Shown here: in pieces, positions 4,618 to 5,690 of the stretch
Numbering within the stretch: position 1 is the first letter of the stretch
Layout: every line of letters starts with the position of its first letter
Source of the DNA: Flavobacteriales bacterium
Lineage (GTDB): Bacteria > Bacteroidota > Bacteroidia > Flavobacteriales_D > Sanyastnellaceae
NCBI GenBank assembly: GCA_015660615.1
Contig: DQKQ01000248.1
Location: 1-5,690 of the forward strand
Direction: 5' to 3'
Length of the DNA: 5,690 nucleotides
Notes under the pieces: generated by a model
What the model saw: only the letters and a program-made list of their open reading frames with translations
What the model was told of the DNA's origin: nothing
Databases searched by the model: none
Position numbers and translations under genes: made by a program

Positions 4618-5403
4618 ATGAAATATTCTGACGAAGAGCTTATTCGGCTTGTTATTCTCAATCCTGGTTTTGGAATTGATAGGTTTTTGAAAGTAATTTA
4701 TCCTGGTTCTGATGCTGACAAAAGGGGAAGAAATCGATATTACTTAACTCAATTATTAATTGAGTATAAGGAAGAATATGATGATGATTTATATGAACTA
4801 ATACAGAGTACAGAATACTCTACAACGGTGACTGAGGCGGAATACCTCAGAATAACTGGAAAGAATCGTCTGCCAAGGGGCAGAGGGAGGGGCACTGGAT
4901 CGAGATTAAGCAGGGCGCAAGGGGGAGGATATCACAATTTCATTGAACTGTCTCCACAAAATTTTCAATGGGGAGAGATCTTACCAGTCCAAGAACGGAC
5001 AGAACATTCTAACTTCGATAATGAAAAATTCAGGCTCAGAATGTATTCGAATATCAAATTAAGGAATTTCCGTAAAATGTGGGAGGCCTACCAACTTGTC
5101 CTTCCTATTGAATCACCAACTCTTGTATCTAAATATCTTGATGGTGACTCTCCGAATGCAGTGAATAAATGGGTTCCCAAAATGCTCGAGTATTCTGATA
5201 ACAATATATTAGAAGAATGGTTTGAAGTTATTGAAACATTACGAGTAATTGAAAAAAATAATCATTTTCTTGATAAGGAAATAATGATTGTTTTTAGAGG
5301 AACTTTTGAAGAATATGTAAAAGATCCAATAAATAATGAGAAACCATCTAAAGAAGACATCTTTTGGGTATTTAATCAATTAATGGATGAATTTGACAGA
5401 TAA
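4618..5403 (+). CDS. Unrecognised 261-residue protein with Arg/Gly-rich loop
   Basis: I do not recognise this family. Residues 3-62 are helical and could be a small winged-helix-like domain (DEELIRLVI, then KRGRNRYYLTQLLIEYKEEY). Residues 84-104 form a basic, glycine-rich, probably disordered segment (RLPRGRGRGTG... GGG) like those that bind nucleic acid. The rest (105-261) is mixed and helical, rich in Trp and Glu, with no catalytic pattern I can see. ATG 4618 is preferred because AGGTG (4607-4611) lies six bases before it; GTG 4609 in the same frame, directly after the previous stop, is an alternative adding three residues. The spacing to the preceding gene places it last in the operon. The Arg/Gly segment is GC-rich in an otherwise AT-rich gene. 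The 57 bases after it, up to GTG 5461, hold no clear terminator. Confidence 0.75.
   Translation: MKYSDEELIRLVILNPGFGIDRFLKVIYPGSDADKRGRNRYYLTQLLIEYKEEYDDDLYELIQSTEYSTTVTEAEYLRITGKNRLPRGRGRGTGSRLSRAQGGGYHNFIELSPQNFQWGEILPVQERTEHSNFDNEKFRLRMYSNIKLRNFRKMWEAYQLVLPIESPTLVSKYLDGDSPNAVNKWVPKMLEYSDNNILEEWFEVIETLRVIEKNNHFLDKEIMIVFRGTFEEYVKDPINNEKPSKEDIFWVFNQLMDEFDR
4877..4928 (+). other. G-run-rich patch in the coding strand
   Basis: G-runs sit at 4877-4880, 4885-4887, 4889-4892, 4913-4915, 4921-4925 and GG at 4897-4898 and 4927-4928. The first three runs plus the GG have loops of 4, 1 and 4 bases, enough for a two-layer G-quadruplex; a canonical three-layer one would need a 20-base loop. It encodes the Arg/Gly-rich segment, so protein demand explains part of it. 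Confidence 0.45.
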
Positions 5404-5460
5404 GAATCAGTTAATTCCGCCCTTAGTTAGGGTTAAGCGAAGATTTGCCCAACGTTGAGC

Positions 5461-5690
5461 GTGGAACCTCTAGCAGCCTTCCTAATGGTCGGCGATTTTG
5501 CTCTAGCAGCTTTCTTCATCTATTACTTTGTCAATCGCTACCGTAGCGGCAAAATGCCTCTCTCGCACATCTACGCGTTCTGGCTCGGCACACTCATCGG
5601 CTCAACCTGGGAATTCACCTTCCTCTTCCTCGGCCCTGAGTTTCTCCACGGTGCTGTCGATTGGCCTTGGGGGTTAGATGGCTGGCCTCG
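5461..5690 (+). CDS. N-terminal part of a membrane protein (3'-partial)
   Basis: The frame opens after TAA 5434-5436 and continues past the right edge, giving at least 76 residues. Two hydrophobic segments, about 4-24 (LAAFLMVGDFALAAFFIYYFV) ending in a basic NRYR, and about 37-57 (IYAFWLGTLIGSTWEFTFLFL), indicate an integral membrane protein with a cytosolic basic loop between them. A Trp/Pro-rich stretch (VDWPWGLDGWP) follows. I do not recognise the family. GTG 5461 is used as the start, but TTG 5455 and ATG 5485 are also possible, and neither a clear Shine-Dalgarno site nor a good TATA box is visible. GC rises to 36/60 in bases 5581-5640, so this is probably resident chromosome to the right of the AT-rich cassette. 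Confidence 0.65.
   Translation, partial: MEPLAAFLMVGDFALAAFFIYYFVNRYRSGKMPLSHIYAFWLGTLIGSTWEFTFLFLGPEFLHGAVDWPWGLDGWP

Noticed and set aside
4832..4850. CTGAGG/CCTCAG inverted repeat with seven-base loop
   Set aside because: Six-base arms inside a coding region are expected by chance; no link to a control function is seen.
5421..5436. CCCT...AGGG inverted repeat after the last operon gene as a terminator
   Set aside because: Only four base pairs and no following T-run, so it is not a credible signal.
1..5690. CRISPR array, tRNA, rRNA or insertion sequence
   Set aside because: No regularly spaced long repeats, cloverleaf sequence, rRNA segment, transposase motif or terminal inverted repeats were seen on either strand.

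Overview
The window looks archaeal, most likely from a marine euryarchaeon, but the lineage is an inference from gene signals and not from a recognised marker gene. Two genes have a TATA-like box centred about 25-27 bases before the start codon and no Shine-Dalgarno site, the pattern of leaderless archaeal transcripts. Downstream genes instead carry strong Shine-Dalgarno sites (GGAGGTGA twice) and overlap or nearly abut. This is the usual archaeal arrangement of a leaderless first gene followed by ribosome-binding-site-led genes. Everything found is on the + strand.

Layout. Positions 1-255 are the 3' end of a gene with about 50% GC. A short zinc-ribbon/helix-turn-helix protein follows (291-611). 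Between it and the next gene is a dense control region (603-693) with three copies of AACTTATA spaced exactly 26 bp apart, the last acting as the likely TATA box, then a C7 tract. A 45-residue leader ORF (694-831) comes next and overlaps a ParB-like protein by four bases (828-1838). This is followed by an Mrr-like restriction endonuclease fold protein (1870-2670), an SNF2/RapA-type ATPase (2658-4262), a small protein possibly related to DUF4258/RelE-like folds (4267-4608) and an unrecognised 261-residue protein with an Arg/Gly-rich loop (4618-5403). From 5461 a GC-rich membrane protein gene runs off the right edge.

Interpretation. The two edge genes (about 50-60% GC in the stretches counted) bracket a markedly AT-rich cassette (one 60-base stretch in the nuclease gene is 23% GC). 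The ParB-like, nuclease and SNF2 genes form one operon-like unit. A DNA-binding ParB-fold protein, a PD-(D/E)XK nuclease and a duplex-DNA translocase together suggest DNA surveillance or anti-phage defence. No methyltransferase is in the window, so the system would have to spare host DNA in some other way. I cannot match this gene set to a named defence system, and this is the main candidate for something undescribed. The zinc-ribbon/HTH protein, the iterated promoter element and a 20-bp palindrome inside the start of the ParB-like gene are plausible parts of its control.
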